This document shows positions 39,960 through 47,069 of a stretch of 64,000 bases of DNA, one piece after another. Position numbers and translations under genes: made by a program. Numbering within the stretch: the stretch's first letter is position 1; each line of letters begins with the position of its first letter. This DNA comes from Clostridia bacterium (GTDB lineage Bacteria; Bacillota; Clostridia; UBA1381): positions 47,593 to 111,592 of the forward strand of contig JAFSXU010000017.1 of NCBI GenBank assembly GCA_017443895.1, read 5' to 3'. Below the pieces are notes generated by a model, which was given only the letters and a program-made list of their open reading frames with translations, ran no database searches and was not told where the DNA came from.

Positions 39960-40310
39960 TCAATGTTCAATTTTGATTTTTTTGTTTTTAATGTAATTTG
40001 TAATCACACAGTCAATACTCTGTTTTTCGTCTGAGTCCAATTTTCTGTAGTTTTTTATGTGTGAAAGCTCCTGATCATTTAATGCAGTGTCCGATACCTG
40101 TTCAATCTTGTGCTCAATATCCGTATACCCTACGACATAATCTATGGATGTATTAAAATAATCAGCTAACAACTTCAGGGTGTAAATATCAGGCTCCACA
40201 TTGTGATTTTCGTACTTGTTGATTGATTGCTGTGTAACTCCTATAGCATTGCCTAAGACCTGTTGACTTACATTAAATTTTTTTCGTAAATCCTTTAAAT
40301 TTTTTAACAT
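39960..40310 (-). CDS. XRE-family transcriptional regulator
   Basis: 116 residues. An N-terminal Cro/CI-type helix-turn-helix (about residues 5-58: LKDLRKKFNVSQQVLGNAIG and QQSINKYENHNVEPDIYTL) is followed by YFNTSIDYVVGYTD, typical of SinR-like regulators. The C-terminal third is helical and may serve oligomerisation. The minus-strand GGAGGT at about 40316-40322 selects the ATG at 40310 rather than the upstream ATG at 40385. The gene is divergent from the secreted beta-helix gene, whose promoter is full of ACAAC/GTTGT palindromes; I infer that this protein binds them. Confidence 0.85.
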   Translation of the reverse strand: MLKNLKDLRKKFNVSQQVLGNAIGVTQQSINKYENHNVEPDIYTLKLLADYFNTSIDYVVGYTDIEHKIEQVSDTALNDQELSHIKNYRKLDSDEKQSIDCVITNYIKNKKIKIEH

Positions 40311-40356
40311 AATGCTACCTCCATATCTTATTTTAACAGTAATTGAATATTTTATT

Positions 40357-40397
40357 AAACACCTTAAAAGTGTTTGAAATAACAATTAAAAGTTGTT
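40357..40397. promoter_or_regulatory. Two palindromes near the XRE gene start
   Basis: AAACAC-N7-GTGTTT (40357-40375) and AACAA-N7-TTGTT (40381-40397) are possible operators for autoregulation. They are looser versions of the paired sites at 40459-40499. Confidence 0.45.
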
Positions 40398-40458
40398 AAG
40401 TTGCATTAAATATATATGAAATTTTTGTTGGTTTTTAATAAAAAATAAACAGGCTTTA

Positions 40459-40507
40459 ACAACAATATAAGGTTGTAATTGACAACAACAAAAAGTTGTG
40501 ATAAAAT
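40459..40507 (+). promoter_or_regulatory. Promoter with twin operators for the beta-helix gene
   Basis: TTGACA (40479-40484) and TAAAAT (40502-40507), spacer 17 bp. Two identical-format palindromes ACAAC-N8-GTTGT occupy 40459-40476 and 40482-40499, 23 bp apart (about two helical turns). The second fills the -35/-10 spacer, so a bound protein would block polymerase. Confidence 0.7.
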
Positions 40508-40553
40508 CAGTGTACAGTAGTTTTCTAAAACAAGAAAGGGAGAGGAGACAAAA

Positions 40554-43436
40554 ATGAGAAACAAAAAAATTATATCATTGATTGCCATACTTGCAATGAT
40601 GATGCTGTGTGCCGTAGGTGTACAGGCGATGGAATTAACCGAAGATTTTACTTTGAACGAAAATCTTACTGAGCAAATTACGGTTAAATCAGGAGCTGAA
40701 GTGACGCTTAACTTAAACGGTTATAATATCACGGCACCGGAGGGTCAAGATGCAATCATCAATAACGGTACACTTACAATCACAGGTGACGGTGAAGTAA
40801 CCGGATCGGATGAAGCAATTAAAAATGCAGGCGGTACGCTTACAGTAAACGGCGGTACATATAAAGGTACAGTATATAACGCTATTTTTATCACAGGCGG
40901 AGACAGTGTCACGATAAATGGCGGTACATTTATCGGAGCAGAGGACGCAGTATGCGTTTCAAGTTCTGCACCTACAATACCTATAACAATCACCGGTGGT
41001 GTTTTTACACCGGGGGGCAACTTTTGGGCAGTTGTAGCAAAGGGTGAAACAACTATAAGCGGCGGTACTTTCAATGGTGGCGTTTACAATAGCGATGACT
41101 CAAGCGATTTATCTATATCAAATGGCACATTCTATGGCGAAATAAGCGGTAAATCACAAATATCAAATGGTGAATTCCACGGCAATGTAGTTGATGCCGG
41201 AGTTATAAGCAACGGTAAATTTTATTCGTTTAAGGATGGCAGTACAGCGTATGTAAGTGCCGACACAGTAACAGGCGGTGTTTTCAATACCGGTGTTGAG
41301 TTAAATCCGTCAGGTAATATAAGCGGTTGTACGGTTTATGGAGCTTTAAAGAGAAACTCCAGCGGTGGTACAATCTCATTTGCCGCAGGTGATACATATG
41401 CATACGGTCATATCAACAACAAAGTCAACTTAGCTGACGGCGCAGTTGTTCATACAAATGCAAATACCACATATTCAGCCTATGTTATGCAACAGGGTTA
41501 CGGTATAGTAAATAATAAGCTTACAAAGGTTGGTATTAATACGGTATTGCTTCATAAGGGAAATAACTGTAAGTCGGTTGTCAGGGATGCGACCAGTGGG
41601 TCTTTGAGTATGTATTTCTGGACAGGAGCCGATAACAGCCAGAGTACATTAGGAACAGACAGCAATCATGCCGGCATTGTCGCAAAGGGAGAGACAATTG
41701 AACTTAAAGCCGTAGCTACACCTAACGATGCTCCTTCTGATGGTGTGGCATATGAGTTTAAGGGTTGGTATACAACACCGGACGGCAAGGACGGAATGCC
41801 TGTATTCACAGATGAGCTCCTTGACAATGTCTCATATACACCGGAGGAATCAGTAGTTCTTTATGCCGTATATGAAGAGGTCGCATCTGCTGATGCAGCC
41901 GATAAAATAACACAGGCTAATACATGGCTTGGCACATACGGAGGATATACAAACGGTACAAGCTTTGATATTACATCAAAGGAAGATATGAATGCGTTTG
42001 CGTATGCAGTCAATATTTTGGGATATGATTTCAGTCAGAAGACTGTAAACCTCAAACAAGACCTTGATTATACAAACGACACCTTTACAATAATCGGATA
42101 TAAGAAGGATTACAAAGCATCTGACGGTACAACTGTAAAGGGCAAGTATTTTAGCGGTACCTTTAACGGAAACGGTAATACCATTTCAAATGTGGCGCTT
42201 TCAGACGATACCTATGTTGGTCTGTTCGGATATGCAAAGAAAGCAACTGTAACCGATCTTACGGTAAGTAATTCAACATTCAGCGCACCTAAGGCAACAG
42301 GCTTTGTGGGAGCTTTTGTAGGTATGGGCTCAAATATAACTCTTACAAACTGTAAATCAGTAAACAATACTATTACATATGGCTATCATGCAGGCGGTAT
42401 GGTAGGTAATGCCACAGGCTTGACATTAAATAATGTAGAGGTTTCTGGACTTACAATAACAGCATCTACAATGAAAGACGGTGCAATAGTTGGTTATGTA
42501 TGCGATCTTACAGTAAACGGTGCAACTGTATCAAATGTTACATTTCCTCAGAACTATACAGGGGATTTAGGTGCAATCGCAGGACATGTAAATACAGGAA
42601 CAAACACGCTTAATGACATTGTTGTAAATACACCTGATTTGTACCTTATAAGTACAACTTACAGTGGCGAAAAGACAGTGACACTGTCAGGAAATAATAC
42701 CAATGTTACTGCCAAAGGTATTGTAAAGGAATTGGTAGCATATGTTGATCTTACAATTTCAGGCGGTAATTATACAGTCAATACAATAGCGAATGTATTC
42801 GGTTCTTCCGAAGGTCGCTTCTTCGGCGAAAATGCCGCTGTAGAAATGAATATTACAGGCGGTACATTCAGTAGTATTAAAACTGTTTATAACAAAATTA
42901 CAGATAACGCAACTGCGAATGTTGACAGTTCTTTAGTTGATGACGGAACATCAGGCATAACAACCGAGCTTTTAAAGCAGTGTACAGACGAGGGCGGATT
43001 TATACAGGATAGTGAAGGCAACTGGGTACTTGAAAAGGCAAATGTTGTTGCATCCGCACCTAAAACAACAGAAGAACAGCTAATAACACATATTGATGCA
43101 TATGTTGATGAGGCAAACGGCGGATATGGAAATTTCAGAGTTATCACAGATGTATCAATGACAGGCTCACCTGTTATTGAAAGCTACGGCACATACTTTA
43201 TTTCGGGTAATGATGTGGACAAGGCATTGACAAACGGTACACCGTTAATAAATACGATAAATGCGGCTATGACTTTTAGTAATAATCAGTTTGCAGCAGA
43301 CCTTGTAAAAATTCCCGAGGCTAACTTTAATGATAGCATTGCGGCTGTTTCATTTGTAAAGCCTGCAGGTCTTGAAATAAAGACAGTTACATTTGTAACA
43401 ACTTTTAACGAAGCGCTTGCGCATCATAATGATTAA
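40554..43436 (+). CDS. Secreted beta-helix surface protein with InlB-like repeat
   Basis: 960 residues. A signal peptide is clear (MRNKKIISLIAILAMMMLCA, cleavage near residue 25). Residues about 35-350 are built of short Gly/Thr-rich turns (LTVNGGTYKGTVYN, VTINGGTFIGAE, TTISGGTFNGG), typical of right-handed parallel beta-helices of adhesins and autotransporter passengers. An InlB B-repeat-like segment follows (YEFKGWYTTPDGKDG, about 400-440). Then come GLUG-like motifs (YFSGTFNGNGNTISNVALSD, TYVGLFGYAK) around 540-680 and a further beta-helix block. No LPXTG, SLH or transmembrane anchor is visible. Role: probably cell-surface or matrix binding; ligand unknown. The repressor next door suggests switched expression. 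Confidence 0.8.
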   Translation: MRNKKIISLIAILAMMMLCAVGVQAMELTEDFTLNENLTEQITVKSGAEVTLNLNGYNITAPEGQDAIINNGTLTITGDGEVTGSDEAIKNAGGTLTVNGGTYKGTVYNAIFITGGDSVTINGGTFIGAEDAVCVSSSAPTIPITITGGVFTPGGNFWAVVAKGETTISGGTFNGGVYNSDDSSDLSISNGTFYGEISGKSQISNGEFHGNVVDAGVISNGKFYSFKDGSTAYVSADTVTGGVFNTGVELNPSGNISGCTVYGALKRNSSGGTISFAAGDTYAYGHINNKVNLADGAVVHTNANTTYSAYVMQQGYGIVNNKLTKVGINTVLLHKGNNCKSVVRDATSGSLSMYFWTGADNSQSTLGTDSNHAGIVAKGETIELKAVATPNDAPSDGVAYEFKGWYTTPDGKDGMPVFTDELLDNVSYTPEESVVLYAVYEEVASADAADKITQANTWLGTYGGYTNGTSFDITSKEDMNAFAYAVNILGYDFSQKTVNLKQDLDYTNDTFTIIGYKKDYKASDGTTVKGKYFSGTFNGNGNTISNVALSDDTYVGLFGYAKKATVTDLTVSNSTFSAPKATGFVGAFVGMGSNITLTNCKSVNNTITYGYHAGGMVGNATGLTLNNVEVSGLTITASTMKDGAIVGYVCDLTVNGATVSNVTFPQNYTGDLGAIAGHVNTGTNTLNDIVVNTPDLYLISTTYSGEKTVTLSGNNTNVTAKGIVKELVAYVDLTISGGNYTVNTIANVFGSSEGRFFGENAAVEMNITGGTFSSIKTVYNKITDNATANVDSSLVDDGTSGITTELLKQCTDEGGFIQDSEGNWVLEKANVVASAPKTTEEQLITHIDAYVDEANGGYGNFRVITDVSMTGSPVIESYGTYFISGNDVDKALTNGTPLINTINAAMTFSNNQFAADLVKIPEANFNDSIAAVSFVKPAGLEIKTVTFVTTFNEALAHHND

Positions 43437-43458
43437 GGGTAATAGGAGGGAAAGTAAA

Positions 43459-43635
43459 ATGAATAAGTTAGAAAAATATATTACTCCTAATATAGAGATT
43501 TATGACTTTAAAGACGAGAACATCATTACAAGCAGTACTAATAACCTTGTGCCTGTTGACGGTTTTAACAAAGGCAAAAATGCAACTTATGCAGGTCAGA
43601 TAGATGCAAGCGGAGATTTTTTCGGTACTGAATAA
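43459..43635 (+). CDS. Small conserved-type peptide, 58 residues
   Basis: ATG 43459 follows GGAGGG and lies 23 nt after the beta-helix gene, so the two are almost certainly cotranscribed. The N-terminal half reads MNKLEKYITPNIEIYDFKDE then NIITSSTNN. The pattern (Lys/Tyr ... P-x-I/V-E-I ... F ... E/D-x-I-I-T-S-S) recalls small peptides I have seen annotated as hypothetical in many Clostridia. The C-terminal half is Gly/Asn/Asp-rich and ends in FFGTE. It has no signal peptide and no cysteine. Function unknown; a modified-peptide precursor or an accessory of the exported neighbour are possibilities. Confidence 0.65.
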   Translation: MNKLEKYITPNIEIYDFKDENIITSSTNNLVPVDGFNKGKNATYAGQIDASGDFFGTE

Positions 43636-43720
43636 CGGTAATATATAATTTACATATATTACGACATATTATGCAAAAGGTTAAAGTCTTTTGCAATTAC
43701 CCCAACTGATATGTCTAAAG

Positions 43721-43755
43721 GAACAGCGTACATCGTAAGATGTACGCTGTTCTTC
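43721..43755 (+). terminator. Strong hairpin after the small-peptide gene
   Basis: GAACAGCGTACATC pairs perfectly with GATGTACGCTGTTC over a GTAA loop (43721-43752). The T-tract is weak (TTCT), so it may be a terminator or an RNA-stabilising end. Confidence 0.6.
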
Positions 43756-43854
43756 TAAGGGGGTAAAACCGCAGAAGCGATTTTCGTGTTTGTGAGGTAT
43801 TAACATTTTAACCATAAATACGGATTTTATTCATAAGTTTATTATTTTCGGTAA

Positions 43855-43883
43855 TTGACTTTTGATATAAAGTATGTTATACT
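43855..43883 (+). promoter_or_regulatory. tRNA-Ser promoter
   Basis: TTGACT (43855-43860), 17 bp, TATACT (43878-43883), ending 17 nt before the tRNA. Confidence 0.75.
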
Positions 43884-43900
43884 TGCAGATGTGAATTTAT

Positions 43901-43991
43901 GGAGATGTATCGAATCGGTCATAACGAGCACGATTGGAAATCGTGTTGTCCTTAACGGGGCACATGGGTTCAAATCCCATCATCTCCGCCA
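43901..43991 (+). tRNA. tRNA-Ser (anticodon GGA)
   Basis: The acceptor arms GGAGATG and CATCTCC pair, with discriminator G and encoded CCA (43989-43991). The anticodon arm is ACGAT-TGGAAAT-CGT-type with GGA at 43936-43938, reading UCC/UCU. The T arm is ATGGG-TTCAAAT-CCCAT, and the long variable arm is typical of tRNA-Ser. Confidence 0.95.
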
Positions 43992-44025
43992 GAAAAAACG
44001 ACTTGTTTCGACAAGTCGTTTTTTC
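43992..44025 (+). terminator. Terminator after tRNA-Ser
   Basis: GAAAAAACGACTTG pairs with CAAGTCGTTTTTTC over a 6-nt loop; the stem itself supplies the T-run. Confidence 0.85.
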
Positions 44026-44033
44026 AACGAAAT

Positions 44034-44178
44034 AAATCCCTTGCGGGATTTGTGAAATGCACTTTCGTGCGTGAAATACGCAGATGGCGTGTGAAATGTC
44101 TGCGGGTGTCGGAGGATTTATTTCATTTCACTTTGACAAAGTCAAAATTTCACATTTTGCGCAAGCAAAATATTTCAC
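44034..44178. repeat. Multi-hairpin array with GTGAAAT / ATTTCAC punctuation
   Basis: Three local hairpins (AAATCCC/GGGATTT; GCAC/GTGC; ACGC/GCGT) are each followed by GTGAAAT (44052, 44071, 44091). After a short core come three copies of ATTTCAC (44125, 44147, 44172), separated by two more hairpins (TTTGAC/GTCAAA; ATTTTGC/GCAAAAT). The element is thus a palindrome of palindromes: each GTGAAAT can pair with an ATTTCAC. It has no coding capacity. Confidence 0.8.
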
Positions 44179-44215
44179 TCAAAAATTCTGCATCTAAACC
44201 GTTTGGCTTTTCGAT

Positions 44216-44250
44216 AACGGAGCAAAGCTGGCTTTGCTCCGTTTCTTTTT
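44216..44250 (+). terminator. Terminator-like hairpin before the sugar kinase
   Basis: AACGGAGCAAAGC pairs with GCTTTGCTCCGTT over two bases, then TTCTTTTT. Confidence 0.7.
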
Positions 44251-44296
44251 GTGTAAAATGAACATTAAAATTGTGTAAAATTATCAAAAAAGCTAA

Positions 44297-44325
44297 TTGA
44301 AAATGAAAAATATTTGTGATACAAT
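44297..44325 (+). promoter_or_regulatory. Promoter of the PfkB-family kinase
   Basis: TTGAAA (44297-44302), 17 bp, TACAAT (44320-44325). Confidence 0.65.
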
Positions 44326-44359
44326 TACATATATAATAAAATTGAGAGGGGTTTTTGAT

Positions 44360-45388
44360 ATGGATTTCATTAAAAAAGAGGGAAAATTTGACCTTATAAG
44401 CATGGGCGAAGTAATGTTAAGACTTTCACCGCCCGATAAGGAAAAGATTTCACAGAGCGAAGTTTTTGAGAAGAATTGTGGCGGTTCCGAGTTCAATGTC
44501 GCATCAGGTGCGGCAAATCTTGGTATTCGTGCCGCTGTTGTTACAAAGCTTCCAAAAAATAAAATGGGACATTTTATTGCAAGGCGTATCCGTTACGGTA
44601 ATGTATCCGACGACTATGTTGTATATGACTACAGCGACCAAAAACGCTTAGGTATATACTACTATGAAAGCGGTGTATATCCAAGAAAATCCGCCGTTGT
44701 GTATGACAGAGCGAATGCGTCCGTATGTTCATTGAAGTTATCGGAAATCCCCGAGGATATTTATGATAAGACAAGGATTTTCCACATAAGCTCAATCACT
44801 CTTGCGCTTGACCCGAATTTAAGGGAAACCGCACTTGCTGTTATTAAGCAAATGAAACAGCATGGCGTTGCGATCTCGTTTGATGTAAACTACCGTGCAA
44901 GCCTCTGGAGTGAGGAAGAGGCAAGGGAGGTAATAGAAAAAATATTCCCGCTTGTTGATATTTTGTTTGTGTCCGAGGAAACATCAAGACGAATGCTGCA
45001 AAGGACAGGCACACTTGACGAGATAATGAAAGGCTATGCCGATACATACGGCTGTAAGATTGTCGCAACCACACGCCGTGAGGTTGTAAGCCCGACCAAG
45101 CATAATTTCGGCTCCCGTATCTATTATGACGGCAAGTTCTATGAAGAACCGCATTATGAAAATATCGAGGTTATTGACCGTGTCGGCAGCGGTGATGCCT
45201 ATGTTGCAGGTGTTTTGTTTGGTATTCTGTCCGATAAGGGTATCGAGGGTGCCATGAGCTACGGTAACGCCCTAAGCGCTATCAAAAATACCGTTTCCGG
45301 CGATATGTCCATCAGCTCCATTGACGAGGTTGATTCCGTTATAAAATCTCACACGGCAGTGGGGCATCAAGACGAAATGGTACGGTAA
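44360..45388 (+). CDS. PfkB-family sugar kinase, probably 2-keto-3-deoxygluconate kinase-like
   Basis: 342 residues. The ribokinase fold is shown by FDLISMGEVMLRLSPPDKEK at the N-terminus, NCGGSEFNVASGAANLG, and the catalytic motif DRVGSGDAYVAGVLFG near residue 272 with the base Asp. The substrate pattern resembles KdgK, which phosphorylates 2-keto-3-deoxygluconate from pectin and uronate breakdown; other keto-sugars are possible. That would fit the GH105 hydrolase at 18362, but the genes are far apart. The start at 44360 follows GAGAGGGG by 8 nt; the longer frame begins inside the promoter at 44297 and is rejected. No aldolase gene is adjacent. Confidence 0.82.
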   Translation: MDFIKKEGKFDLISMGEVMLRLSPPDKEKISQSEVFEKNCGGSEFNVASGAANLGIRAAVVTKLPKNKMGHFIARRIRYGNVSDDYVVYDYSDQKRLGIYYYESGVYPRKSAVVYDRANASVCSLKLSEIPEDIYDKTRIFHISSITLALDPNLRETALAVIKQMKQHGVAISFDVNYRASLWSEEEAREVIEKIFPLVDILFVSEETSRRMLQRTGTLDEIMKGYADTYGCKIVATTRREVVSPTKHNFGSRIYYDGKFYEEPHYENIEVIDRVGSGDAYVAGVLFGILSDKGIEGAMSYGNALSAIKNTVSGDMSISSIDEVDSVIKSHTAVGHQDEMVR

Positions 45389-45491
45389 ATTAGAAAAAAT
45401 CTCGTTGTATATTGTCATTCTAAAAATCTCGAAGTACCTTAGTACGACATCAATTTTTAGAATAACAATCTACTTAGAGCTTTTTCCTAAT
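45389..45491. repeat. Palindromic element B, copy 2
   Basis: It begins directly after the kinase stop codon. The outer arms are ATTAGAAAAAATCTC and GAGCTTTTTCCTAAT, and the inner arms TTCTAAAAAT...ATTTTTAGAA. It shares CTCGTTG, GAAGTA/AGTACGAC and CTTAGAGC with 7171-7275, while the paired arms have changed together. Confidence 0.7.
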
Positions 45492-45549
45492 TCAAGTTTG
45501 CTAAAAAATTTCGTCGCATCTTATCTATGAAGATTATACAGTTGGGGTT

Positions 45550-45583
45550 TAAAGGAGTTGTTTATATTAAACAGCTCCTTTTT
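45550..45583 (+). terminator. Terminator between kinase and type I toxin locus
   Basis: AAAGGAGTTGTTT pairs with AAACAGCTCCTTT (one G-U pair), followed by TTTG. Confidence 0.75.
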
Positions 45584-45584
45584 G

Positions 45585-45612
45585 TTGACAAACTATCAGC
45601 TTATGTTATAAT
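45585..45612 (+). promoter_or_regulatory. Toxin mRNA promoter
   Basis: TTGACA (45585-45590), 16 bp, TATAAT (45607-45612). Confidence 0.75.
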
Positions 45613-45643
45613 ATTTTCGTCGAGTAAAATCGGCGCAGATTGA

Positions 45644-45848
45644 GGGCAAGTCTAAGGGCGGTTAGCCATCTTTTATATCCCACAGATATGGTGGAGATAG
45701 GAGGTGGTATTTATGGATTTGGAATACATAATCACATTTATGATTCTTGTTATAATTATCATAATTTCCATAAAAAAATAACTGCCCCCGACCAAGGTTT
45801 GCAGTTATTTTAACACAAACTTAGGCTAACCGTTTTACGGTCTTGCCC
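45644..45848. repeat. Long-range inverted repeat flanking the toxin gene
   Basis: The left arm (45644-45667) contains GGGCAAG and CGGTTAGCC; the right arm (45824-45848) contains GGCTAACCG and CTTGCCC. In a toxin mRNA that reads through, the 5' and 3' regions would pair and could hide the ribosome-binding site. Confidence 0.8.
45713..45781 (+). CDS. Type I toxin, 22-residue hydrophobic peptide (holin-like toxin type)
   Basis: The peptide starts MDLEYIITFMILVIIIII and ends SIKK: an acidic N-terminus, one transmembrane helix of about 15 Ile/Val/Leu-rich residues and a basic tail, typical of small membrane toxins. The start has a very strong GGAGGTG. A well-spaced promoter lies upstream, and a convergent promoter with terminator makes an antisense RNA across its 3' end. 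The downstream CCCCCGACCAAGGTTTGCAG context recalls loci annotated as putative holin-like toxin (Hol_Tox) in Firmicutes. It would depolarise or damage the membrane when made without the antisense RNA. It is too short for standard gene callers. Confidence 0.72.
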   Translation: MDLEYIITFMILVIIIIISIKK

Positions 45849-45856
45849 TTTATCTG
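45772..45856 (-). ncRNA. Candidate antisense antitoxin RNA
   Basis: On the minus strand, TTGACA (45885-45890) and TATAAT (45862-45867) are 17 bp apart, giving a start near 45855. About 80 nt later a terminator forms: AAATAACTGC pairs with GCAGTTATTT (45801-45810 and 45776-45785) followed by a T-run (45772-45778). The RNA overlaps the last codons of the toxin and the mRNA 3' region. Confidence 0.72.
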
Positions 45857-45861
45857 TATAT

Positions 45862-45890
45862 ATTATACATCTAAATTGGAATGATGTCAA
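45862..45890 (-). promoter_or_regulatory. Antisense RNA promoter
   Basis: TTGACA-17-TATAAT read on the minus strand, a consensus promoter stronger than that of the toxin. Confidence 0.75.
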
Positions 45891-45908
45891 CTATATTATT
45901 ATTCAGTC

Positions 45909-45942
45909 AAAACACAGGAAAGCAAATTCTTGTGTTTTTTAT
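45909..45942 (+). terminator. Terminator downstream of the toxin locus
   Basis: AAAACACAGGAA pairs with TTCTTGTGTTTT (one G-U), ending in six T. It could end a full-length toxin mRNA of about 320 nt. A near-identical hairpin lies after the next gene at 46979. Confidence 0.75.
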
Positions 45943-45975
45943 TTACAATTCTAAAATAGTGTGGTAACTGTTCAG

Positions 45976-46024
45976 GAGCAATGCGTTTTATGTGTGTTGC
46001 TCTTGCGGGTAGCACACTTTTTTT
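45976..46024 (+). promoter_or_regulatory. Possible attenuator before the stalk-domain gene
   Basis: A terminator (GTGTGTTGC with GTAGCACAC, arms 45992-46000 and 46009-46017, then seven T) competes with an alternative stem GAGCAA/TTGCTC (45976-45981 with 45997-46002) that uses part of its 5' arm. The two cannot form together. No ligand is known, and no clear promoter is seen between 45943 and 45975. Confidence 0.45.
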
Positions 46025-46045
46025 ATTAACGGGGAGGAATTTTTT

Positions 46046-46972
46046 ATGACAACACTAAGGAAAACAGTAAGTTTGGTGTTAGCACTGGCTACAATTGGTT
46101 TGGCAGTTATAACATCTGTATACGCCAAGGACATTGAAGTTTATTTAGACAAGACAAAATTAAATTTTGATGTGCCACCACAGATTATCAGCGGGCGAAC
46201 AATGGTGCCGATGCGAGGTATTTTTGAGGCATTGGGTTATGAAGTAAAATGGACACAGGAAACACAAACAATTATGGCGTCAAAAGGAAAGCAGTTTGTT
46301 GTTATGAAAGTTGGCGTTAATGCTATGAATACAACAGATGCAAGTGGTGGCTCAAAGACAGAACAGCTTGATGTACCACCGCAGATAGTAGATGGCAGAA
46401 CTCTTGTGCCTGTCCGTGCAATTTCGGAAGCAAGCGGGTTGGAGGTAAAGTGGAATGAAAGCACTCAAAGCGTAATAATAGGAGAAAACAGCGGACTTAG
46501 TGTTGCTACACCTGTATATGAAGATATAACTGCAAATATCAATCAGATAAATTATTTTATTTCGCAAGGGAAGTATGCAAAGGCTATCAAAGAATGTGAT
46601 AATGCAAATCTGTGGCATAAATTGTCACAGGAGGATATAAACAAAGTTAATGATCTAAGAGAACTTGCATTTAAAAAAGCGGAAGAAGCATACAAGTATA
46701 AATTAGTTCCCGATGATTTAAAAAGGGAAATATATGATATAATAAAAACTGATGTCAGCAGGAGTTTAAGGTCTCCGTCTACCGCAATATGGCCGCAGTA
46801 TACTGAAGCGATTTACCAATACGAATATGCAAGAGAAGTTCCGCAATATGCGGGGAGCATTGCTGTTTTTGGTAATTTGGAGGCAATGAATGGTTTTGGT
46901 GGATACGGAACAGTAAAATTTTTATATTACATTGATGAAGATTTGAATATTATTGACAGATATATAGAGTAA
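46046..46972 (+). CDS. Secreted copper-amine-oxidase-like stalk-domain protein
   Basis: 308 residues. A signal peptide (LRKTVSLVLALATIGLAVIT, cleavage near residue 28) precedes a Cu_amine_oxidN1-type stalk domain (PF07833). Its repeated motif occurs twice: VPPQIISGRTMVPMRGIFEA with LGYEVKW, and VPPQIVDGRTLVPVRAISEA with SGLEVKW. Residues about 150-308 are helical and then beta-rich with no family I recognise. Such domains attach or present proteins at the clostridial cell surface; no catalytic role is implied. GGGGAGG precedes the ATG, and matching terminators flank the gene. Confidence 0.85.
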   Translation: MTTLRKTVSLVLALATIGLAVITSVYAKDIEVYLDKTKLNFDVPPQIISGRTMVPMRGIFEALGYEVKWTQETQTIMASKGKQFVVMKVGVNAMNTTDASGGSKTEQLDVPPQIVDGRTLVPVRAISEASGLEVKWNESTQSVIIGENSGLSVATPVYEDITANINQINYFISQGKYAKAIKECDNANLWHKLSQEDINKVNDLRELAFKKAEEAYKYKLVPDDLKREIYDIIKTDVSRSLRSPSTAIWPQYTEAIYQYEYAREVPQYAGSIAVFGNLEAMNGFGGYGTVKFLYYIDEDLNIIDRYIE

Positions 46973-46975
46973 AGA

Positions 46976-47010
46976 CGAAAAACACAGGAGTAACAGCTCT
47001 TGTGTTTTTC
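46976..47010 (+). terminator. Terminator after the stalk-domain gene
   Basis: AAAAACACAGGAG pairs with CTCTTGTGTTTTT (one G-U). Confidence 0.8.
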
Positions 47011-47015
47011 ATTTC

Positions 47016-47043
47016 TTGACAAACAGGTGGCTTGTGGTATAAT
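47016..47043 (+). promoter_or_regulatory. Promoter of the Met-gamma-lyase-like gene
   Basis: TTGACA (47016-47021), 16 bp, TATAAT (47038-47043). Confidence 0.75.
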
Positions 47044-47069
47044 AATCTATGCAAAGTGAGGAAAAACAA

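Noticed and set aside
43855..44261. Frames of 66-69 residues over the tRNA-Ser gene and hairpin array
   Set aside because: They overlap a clear tRNA and a non-coding repeat array and lack ribosome-binding sites.
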